DNA of 64,000 nt from Polaromonas sp. AET17H-212 (GCF_002379085.1 NZ_NBZW01000012.1:62001-126000); one strand, 5' to 3'. Numbered from the stretch's first letter, positions 1-9,814 are shown. The notes: a model not told the origin generated them from the letters alone. A program made the numbers and translations.

Positions 1-1
1 C

Positions 2-328
2 ACCGGTGTGGAGCTGCCCGAGGACAGCACACCGGTGCAGCGCGAGCGTTTTGAAGCCGGCCAGGGCGGTGCGCTGGTGCCGCTGATGTGTGTGGACAAA
101 CGGCCGGAGGAACTGAGCTCGTTTGCCGCGCTGGTGCAGGAGTCCAGCCAGTTCGGCCACAACTGGGGCCTGGTGTTTGCGGCCGCCCTGTCGGGCTCGG
201 TGAACCGCGCGCCCACCACCGAAGATGCCGAGGAGCCGCTGCAGCGCATGGTCGAGTCCATCAAGCAGGGCCAGATTGGCGCTTTCATCCCGTTTGACCC
301 GCAGGGCCAACCGGTGCAGTTCGGCTGA
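2..328 (+). CDS. C-terminal part of an unrecognised protein (5' end outside the window)
   Basis: An open frame enters from the left edge and stops at TGA 326-328, giving about 108 residues. I do not recognise the family. The visible part is acidic and soluble-looking, with no membrane segment, and ends in a glycine/phenylalanine/proline-rich stretch (GAFIPFDP). A GTG at position 8 could act as a start, but the frame is open upstream of it, so a gene truncated by the window edge is more likely. The next gene starts 1 bp after this stop, so the two are probably co-transcribed. Confidence 0.5.
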   Translation, partial: TGVELPEDSTPVQRERFEAGQGGALVPLMCVDKRPEELSSFAALVQESSQFGHNWGLVFAAALSGSVNRAPTTEDAEEPLQRMVESIKQGQIGAFIPFDPQGQPVQFG

Positions 329-329
329 C

Positions 330-911
330 ATGGGCACCGTGCGCCGCAGTGCGCGGACGCAGGCCTTGCCCGGCGTTTATGCGCCCGGGGCGGGTTTTGA
401 AGCGCCTTTCGAGATGCTGGGCGCCTGCCACGAGCGGGTCGAGCGCATGCTGGCCTTGCAGGCCCGCCTGCAGCAGCACCTGCTGGCGCACGGCTGCGAC
501 GATGCCGCGCGGCAGGCCGCGCGTGACGTGATGCGCTACTTCGACCTCGCCGCACCGCTGCACCACCAGGACGAGGAACTGCACGTGTTCCCGCCGCTGC
601 TGGCAGGGCCGGACGCCGGCCTGCGCACCTTGGTGCAGCGCCTGCTGCAGGACCACCGCGACATGGAAGCCGCCTGGCCGATGGCGCGCAGCGTGCTGCA
701 GGCCGTTGCCGACAGCCCGGCTGCGGACTGGACGCCGCTGGACCGCGACCGGACCGCTGCGCTGAACCGGTTCGCCGCGCTGTATGTGCGCCACCTGGCA
801 GACGAGGACCAGCTGGCCTACCCTGCGGCGCAGGCCACGCTGACGGGTGACGCCCTGCAGGCCATGAGCCAGGACATGATGCAGCGCCGCGGCGTGCCCG
901 CCCGGAAGTGA
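330..911 (+). CDS. Hemerythrin-like HHE-domain protein
   Basis: This is a 193-residue, mostly helical protein with the spaced His/Glu pattern of hemerythrin HHE domains: HERVERM near residue 30, HHQDEELH near residue 85, QDHRDME near residue 112 and HLADED near residue 165. In this family such residues usually bind a di-iron centre and take part in oxygen, NO or iron sensing, or in iron-centre repair. No DNA-binding or signalling domain is attached, so the role is open. The ATG at 330 directly follows the previous stop, which fixes the start better than an in-frame ATG inside the upstream gene. proA begins 42 bp downstream. Confidence 0.72.
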   Translation: MGTVRRSARTQALPGVYAPGAGFEAPFEMLGACHERVERMLALQARLQQHLLAHGCDDAARQAARDVMRYFDLAAPLHHQDEELHVFPPLLAGPDAGLRTLVQRLLQDHRDMEAAWPMARSVLQAVADSPAADWTPLDRDRTAALNRFAALYVRHLADEDQLAYPAAQATLTGDALQAMSQDMMQRRGVPARK

Positions 912-953
912 CGGCTGTGCTCCCCGGCGCATGAATACGGGCAAAATAGGGCC

Positions 954-2276
954 ATGAACGCGCCCGATCTTTCCAACACGCTGGCCCGAACCGGCCACGC
1001 CGATCCCGAACTGGCAGGCCTGATGGCGGTCATGGGTGCCAAGGCAAAATCGGCCTCGGCCCAGACAGCAAGGGTGCCTGCAGCTATCAAAAACAGAGCA
1101 CTCCTGACGCTGGCCGGCTTGCTGCGCCAGAACATCGCGCCCTTGCAGGCGGCCAACCAGCGCGACCTCGAACGGGCGGCCGCGGCCGGCCTGGCCGGTC
1201 CCATGCTGGACCGCCTCAAGCTGGGAGCCAAGGACATTGCCACGGTGGCCGCGGGGTGTGAGCAGCTCGCCGCCATGCCGGACGTGATCGGCGAGATCAT
1301 CGGCATGAAGCAGCAGCCCAGCGGCATCCGCGTCGGCCAGATGCGGGTGCCCATCGGCGTGTTCGGCATGATTTACGAAAGCCGGCCCAACGTCACGATC
1401 GAAGCCGCGTCGCTGGCCATCAAGAGCGGCAACGCCTGCATCCTGCGCGGCGGCTCCGAGGCGATCGAGTCGAACAAGGCGCTGGCGGCCCTGGTGCACC
1501 AGGCCTTGCTGGATGCCGGCCTGCCGGCAGAGGCCGTGCAGCTGGTCCCGACCATCGACCGTGCGGCGGTCGGCCTCCTGATCACCATGCCGCAGTATGT
1601 GGACGTGATCATTCCGCGCGGCGGCAAGGGCCTGATCGAGCGCATCAGCCGCGACGCGAAAGTGCCGGTCATCAAACACCTGGACGGCAACTGCCATGTC
1701 TATGTGGACGACCCCTGCGACATGGCCATGGCCGTGGCTGTGGCCGACAACGCCAAGACCAGCAAATACAGCCCCTGCAACGCCAGCGAAGGACTGCTGG
1801 TGGCGCGCGGCGTGGCGGCAGACTTCTTGCCGAAAATCGGCGCCATCTACGCCGCCAAAGGGGTGGAGATGCGCTGCGACGCCGAAGCCCGGGCGATGCT
1901 TGCAGGCGTGCCGCAAGCCGTGGTCCAGCCCGCCAGCGAGCAGGACTGGTACGAGGAATACCTGGCGCCGGTCATCAGCATCAAGGTGGTGGCCGGGGTG
2001 GACGAGGCGATTGCCCACATCAACCAGTACTCCAGCCACCACACCGATGCCATCCTCACGCGCGACCACATGCATGCCCAGCAGTTCTTGCGCGAGGTCG
2101 ATTCGGCCAGCGTCATGGTGAATGCGAGCACCCGCTTCGCTGATGGCTTCGAGTTCGGCCTGGGTGCCGAAATCGGCATCTCCACCGACAAATTCCATGC
2201 CCGCGGCCCGGTCGGCATCGAGGGCCTGACCTCGCTGAAATACGTGGTGCTGGGCAACGGGGAAGTGCGGCTGTGA
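954..2276 (+). CDS. proA: Gamma-glutamyl phosphate reductase (proline synthesis)
   Basis: This 440-residue protein matches ProA, which reduces gamma-glutamyl phosphate to glutamate-5-semialdehyde with NADPH in proline synthesis. It has the aldehyde-dehydrogenase-like fold, with [12 protein letters not shown] near residues 140-152, [10 protein letters not shown] near residue 220, and the catalytic cysteine at about residue 275 in [12 protein letters not shown]. Length is slightly above the usual ~420 because of a longer N terminus. The codons for AAIKNRAL (1080-1103) resemble the GCTATCAAAAA repeat found between genes here, although KNRAL is also normal for ProA. No proB lies nearby. Confidence 0.95.
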   Translation: MNAPDLSNTLARTGHADPELAGLMAVMGAKAKSASAQTARVPAAIKNRALLTLAGLLRQNIAPLQAANQRDLERAAAAGLAGPMLDRLKLGAKDIATVAAGCEQLAAMPDVIGEIIGMKQQPSGIRVGQMRVPIGVFGMIYESRPNVTIEAASLAIKSGNACILRGGSEAIESNKALAALVHQALLDAGLPAEAVQLVPTIDRAAVGLLITMPQYVDVIIPRGGKGLIERISRDAKVPVIKHLDGNCHVYVDDPCDMAMAVAVADNAKTSKYSPCNASEGLLVARGVAADFLPKIGAIYAAKGVEMRCDAEARAMLAGVPQAVVQPASEQDWYEEYLAPVISIKVVAGVDEAIAHINQYSSHHTDAILTRDHMHAQQFLREVDSASVMVNASTRFADGFEFGLGAEIGISTDKFHARGPVGIEGLTSLKYVVLGNGEVRL

Positions 2277-2558
2277 GAGGCGCTTTTCCAGGTTTTTCAG
2301 GCTTTGCCGGTCGCACCAGGCTGGCCGCCTTTGTCATGGCGCTTCTCGCCTCACCGATGGCGCGCCAGGCCGGTTCAGCCCGGCAACCGCCAGGGCGCTG
2401 CTTCACCGGCGGCTCGAGGGCGCAAAATAATAGCTAGCAGCGCGGCGGGGTCCGCCGGTCGCCCCTTGGGGGGAAACGACCCGGCGCCTCGCCTTGAATG
2501 CGGTGTGATCGCCTCCACCTCCTAAAACTCGTTACCAATACTTATAAAAGAAGGCTGC
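2277..2558 (+). other. Intergenic region between proA and gshA
   Basis: These 282 bases hold no convincing gene. A degenerate AATAGCTAGCAGC motif near 2431 resembles the dispersed GCTAT repeat. The last 40 bases are AT-richer and end in AGAAGG before the gshA start, so the gshA promoter probably lies here, but I cannot place -35/-10 boxes with confidence. Confidence 0.4.
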
Positions 2559-3854
2559 ATGGTTCCGCATCTCATCACTGCCCTGAACGGCCCGATCAAC
2601 GAACTCGAGCAGCGCATCCTGGACACCACACCGGCGATCGAGCGCTGGTTCCGCCTCGAGTGGATGGAGCATACGCCGCCGTTTTACAGCTCGGTCGATG
2701 TGCGCAACGCCGGTTTCAAGCTGGCGCCGGTGGACACCAACCTGTATCCCGGCGGCTGGAACAACCTGACGCCGGAAATGCTGCCGCTGGCGGTCCAGGC
2801 GGCGATGGCGGCGATCGAGAAGATCTGTCCCGAGGCGCGCAACCTGCTGGTCATTCCTGAAAACCACACGCGCAACACCTTCTACCTGGCCAACATCCTG
2901 CAGCTCAAGCGGATTTTTCACCAGGCCGGGCTCAACGTGCGTTTTGGCTCGCTGAGCCCGGAAATCACCGAGCCAACCACGCTGACCCTGCCCACCGGCG
3001 AGCAGATCACGCTGGAGCCGCTGGTGCGCACCGACCGGCGCCTGGGGCTGAAAAATTTCGACCCCTGCACCATCCTGCTCAACAACGACCTGTCGGCCGG
3101 CATTCCCGGCATGCTGGAAGACCTCAACGAGCAGTATTTGCTGCCGCCGCTGCATGCGGGCTGGTCGGTGCGGCGCAAGTCGCGCCATTTCCAGGCCTAT
3201 GAAGAGGTGTCCAAGCGTTTCGGCAAGCTGCTGGGCGTGGACCCCTGGCTGATCAACCCGATGTTTGCCAAGTGCGGCGAGGTCAACATCGCCGAAGGCA
3301 CGGGCATGGACTGCCTGACCACCAACGTCGACGCGCTGCTGACCAAGATCAAGCGCAAGTACAAGGAATACGGCATCAACGAAAAGCCGTTTGTCATCGT
3401 CAAGGCCGACAACGGCACCTGCGGCATGGGCATCATGACGGTGCGCGACGTCAAAGACCTCGACGAGCTCAGCCGCAAGACCCAAAACAAGATGAGCACC
3501 ACCAAGGACGGCCAGCAGCTGTCCGAGGTCATCATCCAGGAAGGGGTGCAGACCCACGAACGCATCAACGACGCGGTGGCCGAGCCGGTGGTTTACATGA
3601 TGGACCGTTATGTGGTTGGCGGCTTCTACCGCGTGCATGCCGACCGCGGCATCGACGAAAACCTCAACGCCCCCGGCGCCAGCTTCGTGCCGCTGGCGTT
3701 TGCCGAAAGCGGCCGCCTGCCGCAGCCTGGCGTCAAACCCGGCTCCAGCGGGCCGAACCGCTTTTACATGTACGGCGTGATCGGCCGGCTGGCCATGCTG
3801 GCCGCCAGTTACGAGCTGGAAGCCACCGACCCGAACGCCGAGGTGTATGACTGA
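2559..3854 (+). CDS. gshA: Glutamate--cysteine ligase, GshA ATP-grasp family
   Basis: The 431-residue product matches the proteobacterial glutamate-cysteine ligase family first seen in Acidithiobacillus, which is unrelated to the E. coli type. It makes gamma-glutamylcysteine, the first step of glutathione synthesis. Recognisable blocks are LFPTDTNLYPGGWNN-like APVDTNLYPGGWNN near residue 66, VIPENHTRNTFY near residue 105 and KADNGTCGMGIMTV near residue 285, the last being an ATP-grasp-type glycine loop. gshB lies 2.3 kb downstream, separated by kup. A strong hairpin terminator overlaps the stop codon, so transcription probably ends here. Confidence 0.9.
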   Translation: MVPHLITALNGPINELEQRILDTTPAIERWFRLEWMEHTPPFYSSVDVRNAGFKLAPVDTNLYPGGWNNLTPEMLPLAVQAAMAAIEKICPEARNLLVIPENHTRNTFYLANILQLKRIFHQAGLNVRFGSLSPEITEPTTLTLPTGEQITLEPLVRTDRRLGLKNFDPCTILLNNDLSAGIPGMLEDLNEQYLLPPLHAGWSVRRKSRHFQAYEEVSKRFGKLLGVDPWLINPMFAKCGEVNIAEGTGMDCLTTNVDALLTKIKRKYKEYGINEKPFVIVKADNGTCGMGIMTVRDVKDLDELSRKTQNKMSTTKDGQQLSEVIIQEGVQTHERINDAVAEPVVYMMDRYVVGGFYRVHADRGIDENLNAPGASFVPLAFAESGRLPQPGVKPGSSGPNRFYMYGVIGRLAMLAASYELEATDPNAEVYD

Positions 3855-3879
3855 AAAAGGGCCCACGCGGCCCTTTTTC
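3853..3879 (+). terminator. Rho-independent terminator of gshA
   Basis: GAAAAAGGGCC at 3853-3863 pairs perfectly with GGCCCTTTTTC at 3869-3879 around a 5-base loop. The T-run lies inside the 3' arm and the stem begins within the gshA stop codon. The A-run on the other side means it could also work on the minus strand. Confidence 0.8.
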
Positions 3880-3920
3880 ATGCCCTTTTGGCCTCCAGCC
3901 ATTGATGGGCGGGCACCGGA

Positions 3921-3989
3921 AGCTATCAAAAAAAGAGCGAATTTTTCCCCCTGCCAGGGGGATAAAAAAAACGGCCGCTTCGCGCCGTT
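3921..3989. repeat. GCTAT-type repeat followed by two hairpins
   Basis: AGCTATCAAAAAAAGAGC at 3921-3938 matches the dispersed GCTAT motif. It is followed by CCCCC (3947-3951) pairing with GGGGG (3957-3961), flanked by T- and A-runs, and then by AACGGC (3970-3975) pairing with GCCGTT (3984-3989). The hairpins may be weak bidirectional terminators between gshA and kup. Confidence 0.45.
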
Positions 3990-3997
3990 GTTACAAG

Positions 3998-4014
3998 TTG
4001 TTGCAGTGCAACAA
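3998..4014. promoter_or_regulatory. Perfect palindrome TTGTTGCAGTGCAACAA upstream of kup
   Basis: Eight-base arms flank a single central G with no mismatch, 133 bp before the kup start. The symmetry and position suggest a repressor operator. TGC/GCA-type palindromes are known targets of PHA-granule regulators (PhaR) and others, but which protein binds here cannot be told from sequence. Confidence 0.4.
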
Positions 4015-4146
4015 AATACCGGATTCTCGCAATTAGGGGTCTGCGCTGACTTGCCAAGTGCCGGACGAGGCGCAAAATAGCGTTCCTCATGGCAACCCTT
4101 CCCGCCGCTGGCACCTGTCTGATCCAGCCCAAGCGGGAATTTTTTT

Positions 4147-6015
4147 GTGTCCAGTAAAAAATCATCACTTGCGGCGCTGACCCTGGGCGCCGTCGGCGTC
4201 GTCTACGGCGACATCGGAACCAGCGTCCTGTATGCCATCAAGGAAGTCTTCGGCTCCGGGCACGTCGCTTTCACCCCTGACAACGTTTACGGCATCCTGT
4301 CCATCTTCTTCTGGACACTGACCGTGATCGTCTCGATCAAGTACGTGTTGCTGGTGCTGCGTGCCGACAACAACGGCGAGGGGGGGCTGGTCGCCATGCT
4401 GGCGCTGGCCTCGCAGGCGGTCAAGGACAAGCCGGAGCTGCGGCGGGTTCTCCTGATCATCGGCATTTTCGGCACCTCGCTGTTTTACGGCGACGGCGTG
4501 ATCACGCCCGCCATCTCGGTCCTGTCCGCGGTCGAAGGTCTGGAGGTCATCTCCCCGGCCTTCGAAAAGTACGTGATCCCGGCCACGCTGGTGATCCTGT
4601 TTGCGCTCTTTGCCGTGCAAAAGCGCGGTACCGCCGGCATCGGCAAGTTTTTCGGCCCCATCACGCTGGTCTGGTTTGCCGTGCTGGCAGTGCTGGGCGC
4701 GGCGCAGATCATCACCAACCCCATCATTCTCAAGGCACTGAGCCCGCATTACGCCGTGATGTTCATGTGGTTCAACCCGGGGACGACCTTCATCATTCTC
4801 GGCGCGGTGGTGCTGTGCGTGACGGGCGCCGAGGCCCTGTATGCCGACCTCGGCCACTTCGGCAAGAAGCCGATTCGCCTGGCGTGGTTTGCCGTGGTCA
4901 TGCCTGCCCTGACCCTGAATTATTTCGGCCAGGGCGCGCTGTTGCTGAGCAACCCGGAAGCGGTGAAAAACCCCTTTTACCTGATGGCCCCGGATTGGGC
5001 GCTGGTGCCGCTGGTGCTGCTGGCCACCATGGCGACGGTGATCGCCTCGCAGGCGCTGATCACGGGCGCCTTCAGTGTCACCAAACAGGTGATCCAGCTG
5101 GGTTACCTGCCGCGCCTGAATATCGAGCACACCAGCGTGCGCGACACCGGGCAGATCTACATTCCGCTGGTGAACTGGGGCCTGTTTGTCACCATCGTGC
5201 TGGCCGTGGTGATGTTCCGCTCGTCAAGCAACCTGGCGGCCGCCTACGGCATCGCCGTCTGCACCGACATGCTGATCACGACCATCCTGACGTTCTATGT
5301 GATCCGTTATGGCTGGAAATACCCCTTGTGGCTCTGCCTTTCCGCCACCGGTGTCTTTTTCGTCGTGGATTTCGCCTTCTTCGCCTCCAACCTGATGAAG
5401 CTGTTTGCCGGCGGCTGGTTTCCGCTGGTCATTGGCGGGATCATCTTCACGCTGATGATGACCTGGAAGCAGGGGCGGGCCTTGCTCAACGAGAAACTGC
5501 GTGCCGATGCGATCGACCTGCCCAGCTTCCTGGAAGCGGTGTTCATCAGCCCGCCGGCCCGCGTGGAAGGCACGGCGGTGTTCCTGACCGCCGAGCCGGG
5601 CGCCGTGCCCAATGCGCTGCTGCACAACCTCAAGCACAACAAGGTGCTGCACGAGCAGAACCTGTTTGTCACGGTACGCAACCATGAGGTGCCATGGATC
5701 GGCATGGACAAGCGGCTCGCGATCGAGTCGCTGGGCCACAACTGCTGGCAGGTGGTGATTCACTACGGTTTCAAGAATGACCCGGACCTGCCCAAGGCGC
5801 TGGAGCAGATGCGCACGCGCGGCTGCGAACTGGACGTCATGACGACCAGCTACTTCCTCTCGCGCGATGTGGTGGTGCCCTCCATAGGCAGCGGCATGGC
5901 GCCGTGGCGCGAGAAGCTGTTTGCGCAGATGCACCACAACGCCAGTGGCGCGGCGGACTTCCTCAACCTGCCGAACAATTCGGTGGTGGAGCTGGGCAGC
6001 AAGATCGAGATTTGA
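4147..6015 (+). CDS. kup: KUP-family potassium uptake protein
   Basis: This 622-residue membrane protein has the KUP signature [17 protein letters not shown] near the N terminus, about 12 hydrophobic segments up to residue ~440, and a cytoplasmic C-terminal domain ([18 protein letters not shown] near residue 495). Kup proteins import K+ by proton symport at the inner membrane. The length is typical. The start is a GTG after AAGCGGGAA, a modest ribosome-binding site, and the N-terminal homology allows no much shorter form. It interrupts the gshA/gshB pair; glutathione and K+ fluxes are linked in many proteobacteria, so the proximity may be meaningful. Confidence 0.93.
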   Translation: MSSKKSSLAALTLGAVGVVYGDIGTSVLYAIKEVFGSGHVAFTPDNVYGILSIFFWTLTVIVSIKYVLLVLRADNNGEGGLVAMLALASQAVKDKPELRRVLLIIGIFGTSLFYGDGVITPAISVLSAVEGLEVISPAFEKYVIPATLVILFALFAVQKRGTAGIGKFFGPITLVWFAVLAVLGAAQIITNPIILKALSPHYAVMFMWFNPGTTFIILGAVVLCVTGAEALYADLGHFGKKPIRLAWFAVVMPALTLNYFGQGALLLSNPEAVKNPFYLMAPDWALVPLVLLATMATVIASQALITGAFSVTKQVIQLGYLPRLNIEHTSVRDTGQIYIPLVNWGLFVTIVLAVVMFRSSSNLAAAYGIAVCTDMLITTILTFYVIRYGWKYPLWLCLSATGVFFVVDFAFFASNLMKLFAGGWFPLVIGGIIFTLMMTWKQGRALLNEKLRADAIDLPSFLEAVFISPPARVEGTAVFLTAEPGAVPNALLHNLKHNKVLHEQNLFVTVRNHEVPWIGMDKRLAIESLGHNCWQVVIHYGFKNDPDLPKALEQMRTRGCELDVMTTSYFLSRDVVVPSIGSGMAPWREKLFAQMHHNASGAADFLNLPNNSVVELGSKIEI

Positions 6016-6059
6016 TCTTGATGTTTTGTGGCGTTTGCCCCATGGATTTGGGTGCAAGC

Positions 6060-6078
6060 AGCTATGAAATTTGTAGCA
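6060..6078. repeat. GCTAT-type short palindromic repeat
   Basis: AGCTATGAAATTTGTAGC carries GCTA/TAGC arms around a 9-base spacer, like other copies at 3921, 13257, 16200, 17743, 50002, 55087 and 62789. It sits between kup and gshB. Confidence 0.55.
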
Positions 6079-6202
6079 TGAATTTCCTCGTGCTTGTCAT
6101 CCCGGACGTGATCCAGCCGGCGCGATGGCGCTATTTGTACAACAATACCGGCAGCGTACTGCCTGAGCAGTCCCGACCCCCTTTTACTGATGGACCCCGT
6201 TC

Positions 6203-7144
6203 ATGGATATTCTTTTCATTGCCGACCCGCTGGCCTCCTTCAAGATCTACAAGGACACCACCTTTGCGATGATGCGCGAAGCGCAGCGGCGCGGCCATCG
6301 CATCAGCGCCTGCGAGCAGCAGGACCTGATGTGGCAGCGCGGTGCACCCGTGATGGCCCATGTGCGCGACATCACGCTGACCGGCGACGCGCAGGAGTGG
6401 TTCACCGAGCGCGGCACGCGCCAGGTCGCGCTGAAAGACGTCGACGCCATCCTGATGCGCAAAGACCCGCCGTTCGACAGCGAGTATTTCTACGCCACCC
6501 ACCTGCTGGAGCAGGCCGAGCGTGACGGCGCGCGGGTCTTCAACAAGCCGCGCGCGCTGCGCGACCACCCGGAAAAACTCGCCATCATGGAGTTCCCGCA
6601 GTTCATCGGCCCCACGCTGGTGACGCGCGACCCCGAGGACATCAAGCGTTTCCACGCCGAACACCAGGACATCATCCTCAAGCCGCTGGACGGCATGGGC
6701 GGCATGGGCATTTTCCGCGTCGGGCCCGATGGGCTGAACCTGGGCTCCATCACCGAAACGCTGAACCGCCACGGCGCGCAAAGCCTGATGGTGCAGAAGT
6801 TCCTGCCCGAGATCGTCAAGGGCGACAAACGTGTGCTGATCATCGGCGGCCGGCCCGTGCCGCACAGCCTGGCGCGCATCCCGCAGGGCAGCGAGGTGCG
6901 CGGCAACCTGGCGGCCGGCGGCCTGGGCGTGGCGCTGCCCCTGTCGGCGCGCGACCGCGAGATCGCCGAGGCGCTGGGCCCCATCCTGCACAGCCGCGGG
7001 CTGCTGCTGGCCGGGGTCGACGTGATCGGCGACTGCGTGACCGAGATCAATGTCACCAGCCCGACCTGCTTCCAGGAAATTTTCGACCAGACCGGGTTCG
7101 ACGTGGCGGCGATGTTTGTCGATGCGCTCGAAGCCACCCTCTGA
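6203..7144 (+). CDS. gshB: Glutathione synthetase
   Basis: The 313-residue protein joins glycine to gamma-glutamylcysteine with ATP, the last step of glutathione synthesis. It has the prokaryotic GshB N terminus (MDILFIADPLASFKIYKDTT), the ATP-grasp lid ILKPLDGMGGMGIF near residue 155, and the C-terminal metal/ATP block GVDVIGDCVTEINVTSPT near residue 273. Length is normal. It is on the same strand as gshA, with kup in between and 187 bp of leader, so it probably has its own promoter. Confidence 0.95.
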   Translation: MDILFIADPLASFKIYKDTTFAMMREAQRRGHRISACEQQDLMWQRGAPVMAHVRDITLTGDAQEWFTERGTRQVALKDVDAILMRKDPPFDSEYFYATHLLEQAERDGARVFNKPRALRDHPEKLAIMEFPQFIGPTLVTRDPEDIKRFHAEHQDIILKPLDGMGGMGIFRVGPDGLNLGSITETLNRHGAQSLMVQKFLPEIVKGDKRVLIIGGRPVPHSLARIPQGSEVRGNLAAGGLGVALPLSARDREIAEALGPILHSRGLLLAGVDVIGDCVTEINVTSPTCFQEIFDQTGFDVAAMFVDALEATL

Positions 7145-7209
7145 AACAGGAAAAAAACGGCGCTGGCCCATGCTGCCCATGCGGCGGCTGCTCCTGATTA
7201 AATAGCAGT

Positions 7210-7995
7210 TCAGGCGCGCAGGGCGCCGCCTTCGAAGACCTTGAGCTCGCCCGGCGCAAAGGCGACCCAGTGTTCATTGGTGGTCAGCGGCGCCGTCACC
7301 ACCACCGCGACCCGGTCGGTCGGCTGCGTGTGTTCGGCAAAGTTCACGGTGAGGTCTTCATCGCTGAGCGTGGCGTGGGCAAACGGGTGTTTGCGTTCGA
7401 CGTAATACAGGCTGGTCGAGGCATGGGCCCACAAGGCCTGGCCGTTGCCGAGCAAAAAGTTGAAGGTGCCGTGGGGCGCGACCTGCGCCGCCAGTTCGCG
7501 CAGGGTCAGGGTCAGCTCGTCCACGCTGGGCACGCCGGCGTGTGATTTGGCCAGTTCCTGCATGAGCCAGCAAAACGCGCGTTCGCTGTCGGTCGTGCCC
7601 ACCGGCCGGAAGCTGCCGTGCAGCTGCGGTGAAAAATCCTTGAGGTCGCCGTTGTGCGCGAACACCCAGTAGCGGCCCCACAGCTCCCGCACGAAGGGGT
7701 GGCAGTTTTCCAGCGCGACCCGGCCCTGCGTGGCCTTGCGGATGTGGGCAATGACGTTGCGGCTCTTGATCGGGTAGCGGCGTATCAGCTCGGCCACGGG
7801 CGAGGCGCACGCCGACTGGTGGTCGACAAAATGGCGCAGGCCCTTGTCGCTGCCGCCGCTGCCGTCGCCTTCAAAAAAGGCGATGCCCCAGCCGTCCGTG
7901 TGTTCGCCGGTGTTGCCGCCGCGTTGCGCAAAACCGCTGAAGCTGAAGGTCACGTCGGTCGGCGTGTTGCAGTTCATTCCAAGCAACTGGCACAT
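7210..7995 (-). CDS. Class II glutamine amidotransferase, YafJ-like
   Basis: The 261-residue protein starts MCQLLGMN, so Cys2 becomes the N-terminal nucleophile after removal of Met, as in class II (Ntn) glutamine amidotransferases. Other family blocks are GWGIAFFEG near residue 35, NVIAHIRKATQG near residue 85, HPFVREL and FAHNGDL near residues 100-118, and GTTDSERAF near residue 132. It is a stand-alone domain, so the acceptor of the released ammonia is unknown. It starts 3 bp after the stop of the upstream MFS gene, so the two form an operon read right to left. Confidence 0.85.
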   Translation of the reverse strand: MCQLLGMNCNTPTDVTFSFSGFAQRGGNTGEHTDGWGIAFFEGDGSGGSDKGLRHFVDHQSACASPVAELIRRYPIKSRNVIAHIRKATQGRVALENCHPFVRELWGRYWVFAHNGDLKDFSPQLHGSFRPVGTTDSERAFCWLMQELAKSHAGVPSVDELTLTLRELAAQVAPHGTFNFLLGNGQALWAHASTSLYYVERKHPFAHATLSDEDLTVNFAEHTQPTDRVAVVVTAPLTTNEHWVAFAPGELKVFEGGALRA

Positions 7996-7998
7996 GAT

Positions 7999-9468
7999 TC
8001 AGGACCCCTTGGAAGAAGCAGCCGGCACTTCGCGCAAGCGCCATGCCGCCACCAGCGCCAGCGCGCACAGCGCCGCCAGCATCATGAAGGACTCGTTGAA
8101 CGCGGCCAGCCGCGCCGGGCTGGTCGCGGCCTGTGTCAGCGCATCGCCATGCGCCGCGAGCCGCCATTCCAGCACGATGCCGCACAGGCTCACGCCAATG
8201 GCGCCGCCCAGCATGCGCACGAAGTTGATGGCGCTCGAGCCTTGCGAAATCAGGCTGTGGTCGAGCGCCCGCAAGGAACCGAGGTTGAGCGACGGAAGGA
8301 TGAAGCCCAGCCCGATGCGCCCCAGGATGGCCCAGAGCACCAGCACCCAGATGGCGCTGGTCAGCGTGACGGTCAGCATCAGCGCAAACGACAGGGCCAG
8401 CAGCGCCAGCCCGATGCTCACCAGCCAGTAGGTCGGATGGCGGTCGGCCAGCCGGCCCACCAGCGCAATCGTGACCGCCAGCACAAAACCGGCGGGCAGC
8501 AGGATGGTGCCGACATAGGAGGCCGACAGGCCCAGCCCGAGCTGCATGTAGACCGGCAGCAGATAGGTGGAGCCGAACAGCGCCGTGCCGTAGATGAAGG
8601 CCACGATGCTGCCCATCGCGAAAGTCCGGTAGCCGAACAGCGCCAGGTTCATCAGCGGTTCGCGCCCGGTGGCGGCCAGGCGCCGCTGCCAGGCCAGAAA
8701 CGCCACCAGCGCCAATGCCGCGCCGCCCAGCAGCAAGGCGGCTTGCAGCGCCGAGCCGCCGTGCAGGGCCACCATGCCATTGAGCAGGCACAGGGTGCCG
8801 GCGCCGCCCAGCAGCAGGCCGCGCCAGTCCAGTGTGGCGCCCTTGCGGTTCGGCGCGACGCCGCCCGGGGCGGTGACCGGCACATAGCGGTAGGCCATCC
8901 ACAGCGAGGCCAGGCAAAACGGGATCACCATGAAAAAAATCGAGCGCCAGCCGAACAGGTCGACCAGCACGCCGCCCAGGCTGGGGCCGATGGCCGGTGC
9001 CAGCACCACGCCCATGCCGAAGATGCCGCTGGCGCGCCCCTGTTCGTGCGGCGCAAAAGCCCGCATGATGATGATGGCCGGAATCGGCTGCACCACGCCG
9101 GCCGCCAGGCCCTCGGCCACACGCGCGCCCAGCACCAGCGCGAAGCTGTTGGCAAAGCCGCCGACGATGCCGCCGGCCAGCAGCAGCAGCATGGTGCCCA
9201 CATAGGTGCGGCGGTAGCCGTACCGTGCCAGCAGCCAGGGCGTGGTCAGCATGGACACCGTCATCGCCACCATGAAGCCCGAGGTGACCCATTGCGCCCG
9301 CTCCTGGCCCAGGGTGAAGTGCTGGCTCATGTCGGGAATCGCCACGTTGACGATGGTCGAGGACATGATGGAGGCCATCGTGCCGATCATCACCGAGAGC
9401 AGCAGCAGCCAGCGGTAACGCGCGCCGTAACGCGCCTGCATTTCGTCCAGCGTGGAGGGGCGGCTCAC
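7999..9468 (-). CDS. DHA2-type MFS drug/solute exporter (EmrB/QacA-like)
   Basis: A large hydrophobic protein with about 14 predicted membrane segments, characteristic of the DHA2 branch of the major facilitator superfamily, which exports drugs or metabolites with proton antiport. Motifs include IVNVAIPDMSQHF in helix 1, WVTSGFMVAMTVSMLTTPWL with a following RYGYRR loop, and a GPSLGGVL antiporter motif C. The start is uncertain: GTG at 9468, TTG at 9495 and ATG at 9441 are all in frame and none has a strong ribosome-binding site. The small amidotransferase gene follows immediately, and no membrane-fusion partner is adjacent. Confidence 0.85.
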   Translation of the reverse strand: MSRPSTLDEMQARYGARYRWLLLLSVMIGTMASIMSSTIVNVAIPDMSQHFTLGQERAQWVTSGFMVAMTVSMLTTPWLLARYGYRRTYVGTMLLLLAGGIVGGFANSFALVLGARVAEGLAAGVVQPIPAIIIMRAFAPHEQGRASGIFGMGVVLAPAIGPSLGGVLVDLFGWRSIFFMVIPFCLASLWMAYRYVPVTAPGGVAPNRKGATLDWRGLLLGGAGTLCLLNGMVALHGGSALQAALLLGGAALALVAFLAWQRRLAATGREPLMNLALFGYRTFAMGSIVAFIYGTALFGSTYLLPVYMQLGLGLSASYVGTILLPAGFVLAVTIALVGRLADRHPTYWLVSIGLALLALSFALMLTVTLTSAIWVLVLWAILGRIGLGFILPSLNLGSLRALDHSLISQGSSAINFVRMLGGAIGVSLCGIVLEWRLAAHGDALTQAATSPARLAAFNESFMMLAALCALALVAAWRLREVPAASSKGS

Positions 9469-9505
9469 GACCGGCTTTGTTCTGTCGCGGCGCAACGAAC
9501 TGGCA

Positions 9506-9697
9506 TCAGTCGCGCGGTTCGGACCAGAGCTTGCCGCCGGTGGACCAGTTCTCGCGCTTGATGTCGGTGATGATCACATCCACCGAATCGGGCGCGCCGC
9601 CCAGGATGTCGACACTGACGCGGGTGATCTCGGCGACCAGCTTTTTCTTCTGTTCGATGGTGCGGCCTTCCATCATTTCGACGTGGTAGGTGGGCAT
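9506..9697 (-). CDS. 4-oxalocrotonate tautomerase family protein
   Basis: A 63-residue protein starting MPTYHVEM, exposing Pro1 after Met removal; Pro1 is the catalytic base of the tautomerase superfamily. GRTIEQKKKLVAEIT and the C-terminal block after IKRENWSTGG fit the family length of ~62. Such enzymes tautomerise 2-hydroxymuconate-like compounds or have promiscuous dehalogenase activity, but no aromatic meta-cleavage genes are adjacent, so the substrate is open. It precedes the efflux/amidotransferase pair on the same strand. Confidence 0.85.
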   Translation of the reverse strand: MPTYHVEMMEGRTIEQKKKLVAEITRVSVDILGGAPDSVDVIITDIKRENWSTGGKLWSEPRD

Positions 9698-9814
9698 GGT
9701 TTTCCTTTGAATTGATGTGAACCGGTGCTCCGATGATAAAAGCCCGGCGGGCGCATGCCATTTTTTGTCGGCAAAGACTGACAGAAGGACAAGGCGGGCG
9801 GGTGCCCGGGCGGC

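Noticed and set aside
1080..1103. GCTAT-type repeat inserted in proA
   Set aside because: The DNA resembles the repeat, but the encoded KNRAL is normal for ProA, so similarity may be chance; not counted as a copy.
285..2198. Long minus-strand frame opposite proA
   Set aside because: Antisense shadow of proA, rich in His and Gly without any recognisable domain.
2304..2525. Small frame between proA and gshA
   Set aside because: No ribosome-binding site or homology and a repeat-like composition.
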